From NCBI RefSeq assembly GCF_001640025.1, contig NC_031672.1:1736001-1800000 (forward strand): a stretch of DNA of 64,000 bases, read 5' to 3'. The stretch comes from Sugiyamaella lignohabitans (Eukaryota; Ascomycota; Dipodascomycetes; Dipodascales; Trichomonascaceae). The translations under genes were made by a program, and so were the position numbers. The notes under the pieces are model-generated. The model was given only the letters and a program-made list of their open reading frames with translations. It was not told the DNA's origin and ran no database searches. Positions 56,100-64,000 of the stretch are shown here, one piece after another (the stretch's first letter is position 1; every line of letters begins with the position of its first letter).

Positions 56100-56115
56100 C
56101 GGTCCTATTTATCCG
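56100..56115. promoter_or_regulatory. CGG-N10-CCG dyad upstream of GAL1
   Basis: CGG and CCG inverted triplets 10 bp apart, within CCGG flanks. Such dyads bind Zn2Cys6 factors. Gal4 of S. cerevisiae prefers an 11-bp spacer, so a Gal4 site is not claimed. Confidence 0.35.
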
Positions 56116-56173
56116 GAGGGACCACTTCTATTTCGGGAACCGACAGTCGGACCCTGCGTCTGACCCCTGAACC

Positions 56174-56309
56174 TGCCTCCGGCGGCTGGGGCTGCGCCCC
56201 AGACCCCCCGGCTCCTCTCGCTGCGCTCGAGTCGGGTGTGGGGTCGCAAGCGGACTCCTGCGAAGCAGGAGCTAAGGGGTCTGGGGCGCAGCCCCAGCCG
56301 CCGGAGGCA
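56174..56309. repeat. Tail-to-tail pair of double-hairpin elements
   Basis: Plus half 56174-56234 (type A, loop TGC), minus half 56255-56309 (type B, loop TGC). The minus head faces the LDB19 stop, 67 nt away. Both halves share the uncommon loop. Confidence 0.95.
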
Positions 56310-56375
56310 GCAGGGGACCCTAAAAGATAAAGTCATCAGTCATTAGCGTTATAAATATAGATCGTGAGAGGTAGT

Positions 56376-57926
56376 TTATAAGACGATGTCGTCGTCGTTG
56401 GACGAGCTCGAGTGGTTCGAGCGGGTCGTGACGATGCTCATGAGTGAGGGGGAGCAGAGCGGCATGGACGAATTGATGCCCTGACCGACCGCGAGACTGC
56501 TGGGGGTCATTTCTTCGAATCGAGGCAGGTTGGCTACGACGTTGTTGTATTCCGGAGGACTCAGTGGCACGTCGGCGTACACGGGTGGCACTTCGTCGTC
56601 CCATGCAATTCCAAGTCCAGAATGGTCAGTTACGAGAAGGTTGAACTGCATTCTCAGGACTCGGGCTGCTCCGGTGGGCACAGAATGACGGGCCGATTTG
56701 TGCTGAAATGCTTCTTCAGAGATGACTAGTTCCATGACAAGAGTGTGTGTGACAGTCAGACCAAGTGTAGGGTCGTCGACGTTACAACAGACTCCGGCAA
56801 GTGTATGTGTTGAGAAGTCTTGTGCTGACAGCTCGATCTTGCCAGTCCCGGTAAAATCAGTCTTCCAACCGCCTTTGATCTCGCCAAAATTCAACACTCG
56901 AACATCCTCGATAAGTGGGTCTTCTTCGTCGGTTCGATGGTGCGAATCACATAGATGCGATTTCATTTTCACAGTCTCATCAACACGCCAATTGATTTTG
57001 CGCATTCTCCAGCGTGACGATTTATTAGCACTACTGCCAGATACTCCTTCTAATAACAATTCAAAGTTGAATGTCGAGTTGGGATGAATCACGGCTGGTA
57101 GGTTGACAGTGGCACTGAGTTCGGTTGGTGGGAACACTCTTACTGAAGTACGGTCAGGGCCGCCAATGATCGAACGCTTGATCTGAAGAGGTAACTCCAG
57201 CACAAAAGGAGGAATGCGCTTGTCAGTTGGAGTGGCTACGGCCTTTAAATAGTATTCAACAGTGAATACAGAGTTCTTAGATGATGCTGGCAATGATCCA
57301 GGCAGCAAATGCGAGAATGGGTATCCATGTACAGATTTGGGAAGAGAAGCTGGCTGTGTTAAGATATCCCAGCGAGCCAGCTCGGTGGTCTTGGATGTAC
57401 AGTCAGAACAGGTTCTAGAATGATCGGGCAGGGTGGTGACAAATGTAGGACCTACATTGGGATCGGAATTCGCTGATGATGATGATGATTGATGGCCATG
57501 AGGAGGTGAAGATGGCGTAGTTTTAGTGGCTGCGTTGTGAGTAATTCGGACCTTTTGATACACACCCATATATACATTTTCCATAGCAAACGGTGCTGCT
57601 TGTACAACCTCGAGATCGAAAATACCACATAGCAATGCTCCAGTAGACTCGTTATGATTTCCATACAGAACTAAAGGAGGAGATTCGATGCGATAATTCA
57701 GTTTGATAGGAGGTTGAGCTACTGGCAGACGAGGTGAACCCATGGCCAACGAGTTCTTGGCGTTATTGGTAGCACTCGTTGTAGGGGACAGTGAGGGAGA
57801 ACTGCCATTAGAAAGTGAGATGCCTGTGATAACATCGGCATTCTGAGAAGGGCTACCAGCACTCCTGGTAGGTCTCAAAGAAGGAGACCTGGGCTTGGTC
57901 GGATGAAGAAAATGTAGCGTTCTCAT
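56376..57926 (-). CDS. LDB19: Alpha-arrestin Ldb19/Art1, ubiquitin-ligase adaptor
   Basis: 516 residues. Arrestin-related trafficking adaptors recruit Rsp5 to plasma-membrane transporters. The N-terminal arrestin half is recognisable from the Ldb19-family segments YRIESPPLVLYGNHNESTGA and AMENVYMGVYQKVRITH, a Cys pair in SRTCSDCTSKT, and FSHLLPGSLPASS; the C-half has the second sandwich (NWRVDETVKMKSHLC, HTLVMELVISEEAF). A PPxY-like PPVYAD and PPEY near the C-terminus are candidate Rsp5 WW-binding sites. The start at 57926 is the first ATG. No intron. Confidence 0.88.
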   Translation of the reverse strand: MRTLHFLHPTKPRSPSLRPTRSAGSPSQNADVITGISLSNGSSPSLSPTTSATNNAKNSLAMGSPRLPVAQPPIKLNYRIESPPLVLYGNHNESTGALLCGIFDLEVVQAAPFAMENVYMGVYQKVRITHNAATKTTPSSPPHGHQSSSSSANSDPNVGPTFVTTLPDHSRTCSDCTSKTTELARWDILTQPASLPKSVHGYPFSHLLPGSLPASSKNSVFTVEYYLKAVATPTDKRIPPFVLELPLQIKRSIIGGPDRTSVRVFPPTELSATVNLPAVIHPNSTFNFELLLEGVSGSSANKSSRWRMRKINWRVDETVKMKSHLCDSHHRTDEEDPLIEDVRVLNFGEIKGGWKTDFTGTGKIELSAQDFSTHTLAGVCCNVDDPTLGLTVTHTLVMELVISEEAFQHKSARHSVPTGAARVLRMQFNLLVTDHSGLGIAWDDEVPPVYADVPLSPPEYNNVVANLPRFEEMTPSSLAVGQGINSSMPLCSPSLMSIVTTRSNHSSSSNDDDIVL

Positions 57927-58084
57927 CTTTGAGGATGTGAAAATAAATAGTAATAGTAGTTGAGTGCTGACAGCTGCCGGCCAGTCTTGTTGGTAAAATG
58001 AATGTGCTATGTCCTTACTAAAGTGACTAACTATTTTTGTTCTCTGTTTTTCAAAGTTTGACTCGATTCTGTTTCAATCTGTCT

Positions 58085-58240
58085 AGAAGTTCTTAATTCT
58101 GAATCCTGAATCCTGAACTCTGGTCTTTGATTCAAGTCTTCAGATTCTTAATTCTCAATCTCAATTCCTGATTATCAATTCTGATCTTCCAGTCTTGTGA
58201 TTCCAATATCCGATTCTGATCTGATTCTGATCTGATACTA
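58085..58240. repeat. Degenerate GATTCTGA/TTCTGAATCC simple repeat
   Basis: Many irregular repeats of ATTCT, GATTCT and CTGATCTGATTCTGAT upstream of LDB19. Confidence 0.6.
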
Positions 58241-58686
58241 TTTCACTTCACAATCCCCGTCGTTCGCTTATTCAGATTATTGTCTAATTATTTCCAACTT
58301 CTGATTATTAAATCAAGTATTATTCAGTCCAAGCAAAGAAATCAACTGGATCGCATCATGAGTACCCTCGCGAATGCACATCCCTTTTATACGTTAATGA
58401 GTCCGATTACGGTCGACCTCGCCTGGAAAATACCGAGCAGTCTTTTGCGTTTTTTTCGCTCGTTGCTTTTTCTGCTTTCTGCAGCATCCTGTTCCATACA
58501 TGCATGCTGCTCCTGCGACACGAACGATAACGTGCTTAGACTGCCTTTTTTCTCCTCTCCCGTGACAAACTAGCACCCTAGCCCTGGTGATTTTTTTTAC
58601 GGAGAAAGTCACACTTGACTAATAATAAGTACCCCACTTTTTAACCACTCGTGACCAGGGGGGAAAACTCAGGGGTGGTGGGGTCG

Positions 58687-58738
58687 GCCTCCGGCGGCCG
58701 GGCTCCGCCCGGACCTGGTTGTTCCCACTTCGTGGGAA
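58687..58738 (+). repeat. Variant double-hairpin element with changed stems
   Basis: Head GCCTCCGGCGG is kept, but hairpin 1 is CCGGGC-TCC-GCCCGG and hairpin 2 is TTCCCAC-TTC-GTGGGAA. Both arms changed together so pairing is kept. Confidence 0.93.
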
Positions 58739-59145
58739 TTGGCGGGGGGTTTGACTTTTTTTCTGGCGTGTCTGGTGTAATAAATCTGTGGTGAGGAAGT
58801 GGCGCCATGGTTATCGCACGCTCCTGCCTATCTGGCTTGGTTCAGCGGGATGACGGCGGCTGGCGGTCGGCAGGTATTTCGAGTGTCGTTGTCGGCTCGT
58901 CTTACAGCCGCTTTGTGATGATTCAGGTTGCCCAGAAAGCAGCAGCGACGGCAGAAGAACAAGCAGCAGCATCAGCAGCAATGCCACCAGAAACAGACAG
59001 CAAAAAATCGGATATTTTTTGCCATACGTTCTGGTCTCCCAGCTCAGTCGCCAAACTAGCAAGCCCCATTTCCACCTCTAAACATAAAAAAAACCCCTGA
59101 ACCCACCAACCCTGTCCCCTCATTCACACTAGACACCCCACGCAA

Positions 59146-59206
59146 CGACTCGAGCGCAGCGAGAGGAGCCACGGGGTCTGGGGCAGAGCCCCAGCCGCCG
59201 GAGGCA
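59146..59206 (-). repeat. Double-hairpin element, tail type A
   Basis: Full copy; first loop TCT, tail loop TGC. Confidence 0.95.
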
Positions 59207-60794
59207 CCCCCCGTCCCACTGTTTACTTGTTACTGCAAAGACCGTAGTCGGTACCCCTCCCGACTGGTTGCATGGTGTGCTGTACATTGCGGGGGCAGTA
59301 GCGCCATGATCTTCGCAAGAGGTGGGATAAATTATTCCGTAGCGGGGCACCAGCATGGTCAGCCATCTGGCAGGAATCTACCGTGCTAGATTCCGCGGTA
59401 TATTTATGGCGGTGAGCAATATTTATGATTTAAGATGCTATGCTATTTTGTTTATGAGCAGTCTGAGTCATTGTCAGATCAATCGGTGCTAGTAGTCAAA
59501 GAGCACGCTCACTAACCTTGACTGGGATCACATCTGACTCCAAACTCTGTTTTATATCCACTATATCCACTGTCACCAGGAATGTCACCATCAGTCATCG
59601 TCATCAGTCAGCAAAGATAGATACAGTTTGGGCGGAAGCTAAAACAAAACGTGGGCCCAGCTCCACGCAAATTTCAGGTACAGTACCGTACAGGTAGCAA
59701 GACAGGTTACAATACTGAACATAAGCGGGCAGGCAGCATGCTTGTTACCCTACTAGCAGCTTCCTCCTTCCTGATTTAATTAACCTACAGCGGTCGAGGC
59801 GCTTATGCTTGACATTTTCGCGGACCCTGCAGTAACTGTCTTCCATTGTTAGAGAATATGCAAAGTTAGCTTGCTAGGAGCTCGACTCTGGGTGTTGGCG
59901 AACCTGCCAGAAAATAAAAAATAAAATAAAAATAAGTATAACAAAAATAAAAATAAAATCCTGTTTAAGCGCTTGTACACTGCACAGATATTACACATTT
60001 TTTTTGTTTTTGAGTGATTTGTCAGACAGGCAATATTCAGGTGAGTGGAAGTACTGCTGAATTAATTAACCATATTATTGATATTTGTATTTGCACTTTG
60101 TGGATATATTTGGATATTGGATATATTGCGACTGCTAGTAGTGTTACATTGGCTGTAAATGCTACTGTTACTAGGGCACTGAACCCAATTGATCCTGGTA
60201 TCTAACTCTAAGTCTAGGTCGGTCCTTAAAGGTTAAAATGTCGCAATATTAGATTATCAATGATCCTCGTGGAACCCAAAATACATTAAAAATAGCAAAA
60301 GTAATTAATTAACGAAAAAGTAAATTATCCACCGACCTGATCATATACGTTCTAACCGGTTAGACTGACAAGACCCATCACTGTCAGTTCACTCAAAAAA
60401 GTAAACAGAATAAAACAAAACAACACAAAAGAAAAGAAAACAAATGACAAGTCAATTACCCCTAACTCAAAAGTTAAAAAGACATCGCATCATCGCCCTC
60501 CTCATCACGAAAATGTCACTTCAGTATAAGGCAGCTCCTTGCGACGGAAAGGATCTCCGTCAAAAAAATAGCGATCGTCGCGATGCGCGATCAGCAAGCG
60601 TTGACCACCATCTTAGGAAACCGGATGCGATACTTTTTCAACTGACAGCCAAGCTTTTGGAACGGCGTCGAACTCTCGTTTCGGGTCTCTCTCTTCTTAC
60701 ATCTCCATTTGGCTGGATATGAACTGCTGCGATTCTACCCGTCGCACGTGCCTCTACCACCCAAATAGGAAGCCCCATGCGATCCGGGCCCGTC

Positions 60795-60935
60795 TGCCTC
60801 CGGCAGCTGGGGCTCCGCTCCAGACCCTGGCTGCTCCTCTCGCTGCGCTCGAGTCGTTTTTCCCACTACTCCCTCTCAACTCCTGCTTCGCAGGAGCAAC
60901 CAGGGTCTGGGGCGGAGCCCCAGCCGCCGGAGGCG
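60795..60935. repeat. Tail-to-tail pair of double-hairpin elements
   Basis: Plus half 60795-60856 (type A; one stem mismatch, GCTCCAG), minus half 60880-60935 (type B, loop TCC). Outside the heads, GGGCCC-containing flanks are also complementary. Confidence 0.93.
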
Positions 60936-61159
60936 CACCCGGGCCCAGTCGCTACACACCCCCACACGGCCATGCTCACCATCAGGCCATCCGAGCATAA
61001 TTACGGCTCGAGACCATCGCCATGAGCTTCCAAGCTGAAATCTGTCAGCCCATCGTACCTCTTCCTAACAAAAATAGCTCTCCTGAAAAATACTCCGGTT
61101 AGGGTTACTACTTGTTTCGGCCCTCTCACCCCTGAGCACGGGTTCGCTACCCGGGCCCC

Positions 61160-61221
61160 TGCCTCCGGCGGCTGGGGCTCCGCCCCAGACCCTGGTAGCT
61201 CCTCTCGCTTCGCTCGAGTCG
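61160..61221 (+). repeat. Double-hairpin element, tail type A
   Basis: Full 62-nt copy, first loop TCC. The same 3' flank context (GTTTCATCGACGGTCC) recurs in altered form after the next copy. Confidence 0.95.
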
Positions 61222-61346
61222 TTTCATCGACGGTCCTCGCCGTCTCCCATGAGGCTGTTGGGTCGCCACATAGGGGGGCTACTGGGTATTTTCCGTGGGT
61301 GGGGGAACATTACCCCTGAGCACGGATCACTCTACTCGGGTCCACC

Positions 61347-61407
61347 GCCTCCGGCAGCTGGGGCTCCGCCCCAGACCCTGGTTGCTCCTCTCGCTCCGCT
61401 GGAGTCG
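61347..61407 (+). repeat. Double-hairpin element, tail type A
   Basis: Full copy, head GCCTCCGGCAG, first loop TCC, one tail change (CTGGAG). Its flanks resemble those of the copy at 61160 (CCCCTGAGCACGG before, GTTTCGTCGGCGGTCC after), suggesting a local duplication of about 190 bp. Confidence 0.93.
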
Positions 61408-61564
61408 TTTCGTCGGCGGTCCAAGCCGTCTTTGGCGAGATTGGTGACGCACTTCCGGGTCAGCATGCGCCTGTTCCCTGACGCAACTTCGTTTCGTGAG
61501 CCGCCAATCGACAAACAGGACACCCCACTTACCACCCATTCCCATCCTGGCACCCCCGACGAAA

Positions 61565-61626
61565 CGACTCGAGCGAAGCGAGAGGAGCAACCAGGGTCTG
61601 GGGCGGAGCCCCAGCCGCCGGAGGCA
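61565..61626 (-). repeat. Double-hairpin element, tail type A
   Basis: Full 62-nt copy, first loop TCC, 123 nt before the MRPL10 ATG. Confidence 0.95.
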
Positions 61627-61748
61627 CGACCCGGCCCCCCTGGTGTGTACATGCATGTATGCAATTAAGGGACTGCATGTTGAGGGACCAATTTTTCAGA
61701 TGCCGGAGTTGATCCAGGCAGTAGTTGGTGATATAGGACCAGAGGGCG

Positions 61749-62618
61749 ATGTTTTTCAGAAATAGAGTGGTATCGCTGCCGCTGCCGAGTGTCCAGCTGG
61801 CGAGCGGTGTTAGCAGACCTGCTGGTCTGTCGCCAGCACAGATGATATTCCAACAATGCCGTTATGCCTCGGGTTTAGGCTCGCTGGCACCTGCTCCTGG
61901 TGCGACCAGACAACAAAATAGAGTGGGTAGAGGTCCAGGTTCCGGCCGAGGAAAGACGTCAGGACGTGGTCAAAAGGGTCAGAAAGCCAGAGGTAAAGTC
62001 AAGAGCTGGTTCGAGGGTGGTCAGACTCCCATTACCCGACTTTTCCCCAAGGTCGGTTTTAGAAGTCAGGTCCCTAAACCAGAATATATCAACCTCGATG
62101 TTCTTCAACGATTGATTGATTTGGGCAGACTTAACCCTGCCGAACCCATTACCATGAAAGAACTGTACAGAAGCCGATATTTCGGCAATATCAAGCATGG
62201 CATCAAGATTCTCGGTGGAGATGCTCACAGATTCACAGCCAAAATCAACATCTCGTCGACGTCAGCCACTCCCAGTGCTATTGCTCGAATTGAGGCTCTG
62301 GGAGGCACATTCCAAGCCGAATATTACACACCTTTCGGAATGAAAGTGCTGACGCGACCCGAAGCCATCTTGCGGAAGTACGGTCGTATTCCACTCCGAG
62401 CCCGACCCATTGACAGAAAGAGCATTGAATTCTACAGAGACCCCGAACGTCGTGGATACCTCGTGGGCGCACCCGGCGCTCCCACTATCAAAGCCGCATT
62501 TGTGGCCCAAGCAAAGACTTTCAAGAGTCCTCTGCTGCCCAACATCGAGAGACTCAAGCTCAACGACCCCTCGACAGCGGCTGCTCGCGCATTCCAGGAC
62601 TCGCAGCCCAAACAGTAG
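61749..62618 (+). CDS. MRPL10: Mitochondrial ribosomal protein uL15m
   Basis: 289 residues. Large-subunit protein of the mitoribosome. The first 45 residues are Arg/Ser/Leu-rich with few acids, consistent with a presequence (MFFRNRVVSLPLPSVQLASG). The L15 signature follows: GRGPGSGRGKTSGRGQKGQK, then WFEGGQTPITRLFPKVGF, and the C-terminal extension typical of fungal MRPL10 (ERRGYLVGAPGAPTIKAAFV). No intron. Confidence 0.94.
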   Translation: MFFRNRVVSLPLPSVQLASGVSRPAGLSPAQMIFQQCRYASGLGSLAPAPGATRQQNRVGRGPGSGRGKTSGRGQKGQKARGKVKSWFEGGQTPITRLFPKVGFRSQVPKPEYINLDVLQRLIDLGRLNPAEPITMKELYRSRYFGNIKHGIKILGGDAHRFTAKINISSTSATPSAIARIEALGGTFQAEYYTPFGMKVLTRPEAILRKYGRIPLRARPIDRKSIEFYRDPERRGYLVGAPGAPTIKAAFVAQAKTFKSPLLPNIERLKLNDPSTAAARAFQDSQPKQ

Positions 62619-62828
62619 ACCTGGTCGTCGTCAGTTTCTATTTGTACATAATAAATATTCCTCCTGTGTATCTTTTAGGGGGGTTTTGCCTCCGGCGGCT
62701 GGGGCTCCGCCCCAGACCCCGTGGCTCCTGCTTCGCAGGAGATGGCTGGGACTGTCGACGGAACGACTCGAGCGTAGCGAGAGGAGCAGTGGGGTCTGGG
62801 GCTGCGCCCCAGCCGCCGGAGGCACCAT
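62619..62828. other. MRPL10-CYP8 convergent spacer filled by a foldback element
   Basis: 210 bp between stops; the pair at 62687-62824 makes up most of it and ends 5 nt from the CYP8 stop, so it must overlap the 3'UTR of that gene. Confidence 0.8.
62687..62824. repeat. Tail-to-tail pair of double-hairpin elements
   Basis: Plus half 62687-62741 (type B, loop TCC) 69 nt behind MRPL10; minus half 62764-62824 (type A, loop GCA, tail loop TAC) directly behind CYP8. Confidence 0.95.
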
Positions 62829-64000
62829 CTACCACCCGGCGAAGCTGCTGTTGGCGATGTTGGTTTTGACCCGCTTTCTGCGGGACTCGTCATCGTTTGG
62901 AGTGGGTGCGGCACCGGTTGCTGGTGCTCTTTTGAGATATTTGCCGATGACAGGTGAACCGTCAGCGGTTAGAGATTTCTTTTGGAGCCAGGGAGTGTCG
63001 TCGAGGTCGTCGGATGGCTGTTTGGTCTCGGTTGGTTTCTGGTCTTCGTCGTAGAGACCCTTGGCAAAGGGGTCGACGAGAATTTTGACCGAGTCCATGG
63101 TTATTGTGCGTGTTGGAACGTCGTTGGTGGTGACAGGAACTCTTTCGAGGTCGTCGAGAACACTAAGTCCTCCAACTACTTTTCCGAATACAGTGTGCTT
63201 GCCGTCGAGATGAGGAGTTCGACGGTACGTGATGAAGAATTGTGAGGTGTTTGTGTTTTTGCCTTTGTTGGCCATGGACAGTATTCCTCGCTCGTCATGT
63301 TTGAGTGGGGTGTTTGTTTCGTCGGCAAACGGTTTGCCCTCAGGAAAGGCACTACGGCCTCCACTGCCGGTTCCAGTAGGGTCACCGGTTTGAATCATGA
63401 AATGCTTGATGTTTCTGTGGAATTTAATTCCATTATAGTATCCTTGTTTAGCAAGTTCCACAAAGTTGTAGACCGCTTTAGGTGAGTACTTGGGATACAA
63501 CTCTATGTTGAGAGTTCCTAAGGATGTCTCAATGCTGGCATACCCAGGTTCCAGAAACTTTTTTTGTTTGAGAAGCTTTTCAATGGGTATGTCAGTGAAC
63601 GTGGATTTTGTCGAGGGATCCATTGCAGTCGATGTCAACGAACTGGCCATGTGATGTGTAGTCAGCATACTATGTGGTTTACTCGTAGTGATGACTTTGT
63701 TTGTGATACGAGAAGTCGAAGGTTCACTTGTTTTTAGGATTGATCCATTTCCTTTGACATTGGAAGTTGATTTCCTATCAGATGGAGCTGCTGATTTAGC
63801 TGCTGATTGTCCGTTGGGCTGTTGATTGGCCTTGGTTGAGATACCTACTCCTCCTTGAAGCCTGATGATATCGGCCTTTGTGAAGTCTTCATCGCTTACA
63901 AGATCCTTCATATACTTGGCTTGAATGTTGTGTTCCTTTACAGTATCTTCGAAATACACTCTGCCACTTGGTTTTATTAGCACAACCTTACTCAATGTCT
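62829..64000 (-). CDS. CYP8: U-box-type cyclophilin (Cyp8/PPIL2 family), 5' end outside window
   Basis: 390 C-terminal residues are visible; the frame stays open through the edge, so the N-terminal U-box would lie beyond 64000. The visible part begins with a PPIL2-like linker (SKVVLIKPSGRVYFEDTV), then a Ser/Thr-rich spacer, then a cyclophilin domain: FHRNIKHFMIQTGDPTGTG, NTNTSQFFITY and HLDGKHTVFGKVVGG. His takes the place of the Trp that binds cyclosporin in CypA, as is common in this subfamily. Relatives are nuclear and spliceosome-associated with ubiquitin-ligase activity; activity here is inferred. Confidence 0.88.
   Translation of the reverse strand, partial: TLSKVVLIKPSGRVYFEDTVKEHNIQAKYMKDLVSDEDFTKADIIRLQGGVGISTKANQQPNGQSAAKSAAPSDRKSTSNVKGNGSILKTSEPSTSRITNKVITTSKPHSMLTTHHMASSLTSTAMDPSTKSTFTDIPIEKLLKQKKFLEPGYASIETSLGTLNIELYPKYSPKAVYNFVELAKQGYYNGIKFHRNIKHFMIQTGDPTGTGSGGRSAFPEGKPFADETNTPLKHDERGILSMANKGKNTNTSQFFITYRRTPHLDGKHTVFGKVVGGLSVLDDLERVPVTTNDVPTRTITMDSVKILVDPFAKGLYDEDQKPTETKQPSDDLDDTPWLQKKSLTADGSPVIGKYLKRAPATGAAPTPNDDESRRKRVKTNIANSSFAGW

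Larger units (their letters stand above)
55982..56375. other. GAL1 upstream region and LDB19 downstream region
   Basis: 394 bp containing a CGG-N10-CCG dyad (56100-56115) about 120 bp before GAL1 and a foldback element pair (56174-56309) behind the LDB19 stop. Confidence 0.7.
57927..61748. other. 3.8-kb element-rich stretch between LDB19 and MRPL10
   Basis: No gene I can support; a 97-codon frame at 58807-59100 has an ATG but no recognisable features. It holds a degenerate GATTCTGATCT-type simple repeat (about 58085-58240), the variant element at 58687, elements at 59146-59206, 60795-60935, 61160-61221, 61347-61407 and 61565-61626, and A-rich tracts near 59920-59960 and 60400-60445. Confidence 0.55.

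Noticed and set aside
58807..59100. 97-codon frame with ATG and an Ala/Glu-rich stretch
   Set aside because: No recognisable domain, short, with a competing frame on the other strand; not enough to call a gene.
1013..62824. Repeats as a CRISPR array or bacterial REP elements
   Set aside because: Irregular spacing, both orientations, no cas genes, and a clearly eukaryotic gene set with spliceosomal introns.
1013..62824. Repeats as evidence of mitochondrial or organellar DNA
   Set aside because: All neighbouring genes are nuclear; the likeness to organellar double-hairpin elements is structural only.

Overview
The window is nuclear DNA of an ascomycete yeast. Eighteen protein genes are recognisable, all eukaryotic (Elongator ELP3, SEC16, Pol I/III subunit AC40, eIF4A, formin, LAS1, galactokinase, arrestin LDB19 and others). 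Introns have GTAAGT-like donors, TACTAAC/CTAAC branch sites and acceptors only a few bases after the branch. Large spliceosomal-type genes with rare introns, a TRAPPC12-like gene, and the short branch-to-acceptor distance suggest an early-branching budding yeast (Dipodascaceae/Trichomonascaceae-like, e.g. Sugiyamaella or Blastobotrys). That placement is inference. CTG falls at conserved leucines (e.g. GAL1, TXL1), which fits the standard code. No rRNA, tRNA, CRISPR array or intact transposon was found.

Layout: 1-2942 non-coding; PPN2 (+) and ELP3 (-) convergent; SEC16 (+, two exons, 7.65-14.85 kb); a 7.1-kb gene-poor stretch leading into a Gln-rich Myb/SANT regulator (+, 22.0-24.3 kb); RPC40 (-) divergent from TXL1 (+); TIF1 and APE4 (+); a mitochondrial-type hotdog thioesterase (-), a TRAPPC12-like gene (-) and the formin BNI1 (-, 35.0-41.3 kb); an NAD kinase (-, 44.9-46.6 kb); a small membrane-protein ORF (-, 49.3-50.0 kb); LAS1 (+)/GAL1 (-) convergent; LDB19 (-); MRPL10 (+) convergent with a U-box-type cyclophilin (-) that runs off the right edge. 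These are housekeeping genes (transcription, tRNA modification, translation, secretion, polarity, ribosome biogenesis, sugar entry) and do not form one pathway.

The striking feature is a short GC-rich element repeated about 41 times. Its head is TGCCTCCGGCGG, followed by a perfect 7-bp hairpin CTGGGGC-NNN-GCCCCAG, a short linker and a second hairpin. Base changes concentrate in the triloops, and the second hairpin exists with three unrelated perfect 7-bp stems that all keep a TTC loop. By my annotation about 53% of the window is coding, yet no copy lies in an exon. Copies sit in introns (10 copies in 5 of 10 introns) or directly behind stop codons (9 genes have a copy within about 70 nt). Many copies are paired tail-to-tail as foldback units of about 140 bp.

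In every intron that carries the element its head begins 18-25 nt after the 5' splice site, and in SEC16 the element directly abuts the TACTAAC branch site so that the 95-nt intron is little more than the element plus splice signals. This looks like an introner-like, double-hairpin mobile element family in a yeast nucleus and is the best candidate here for an undescribed system.
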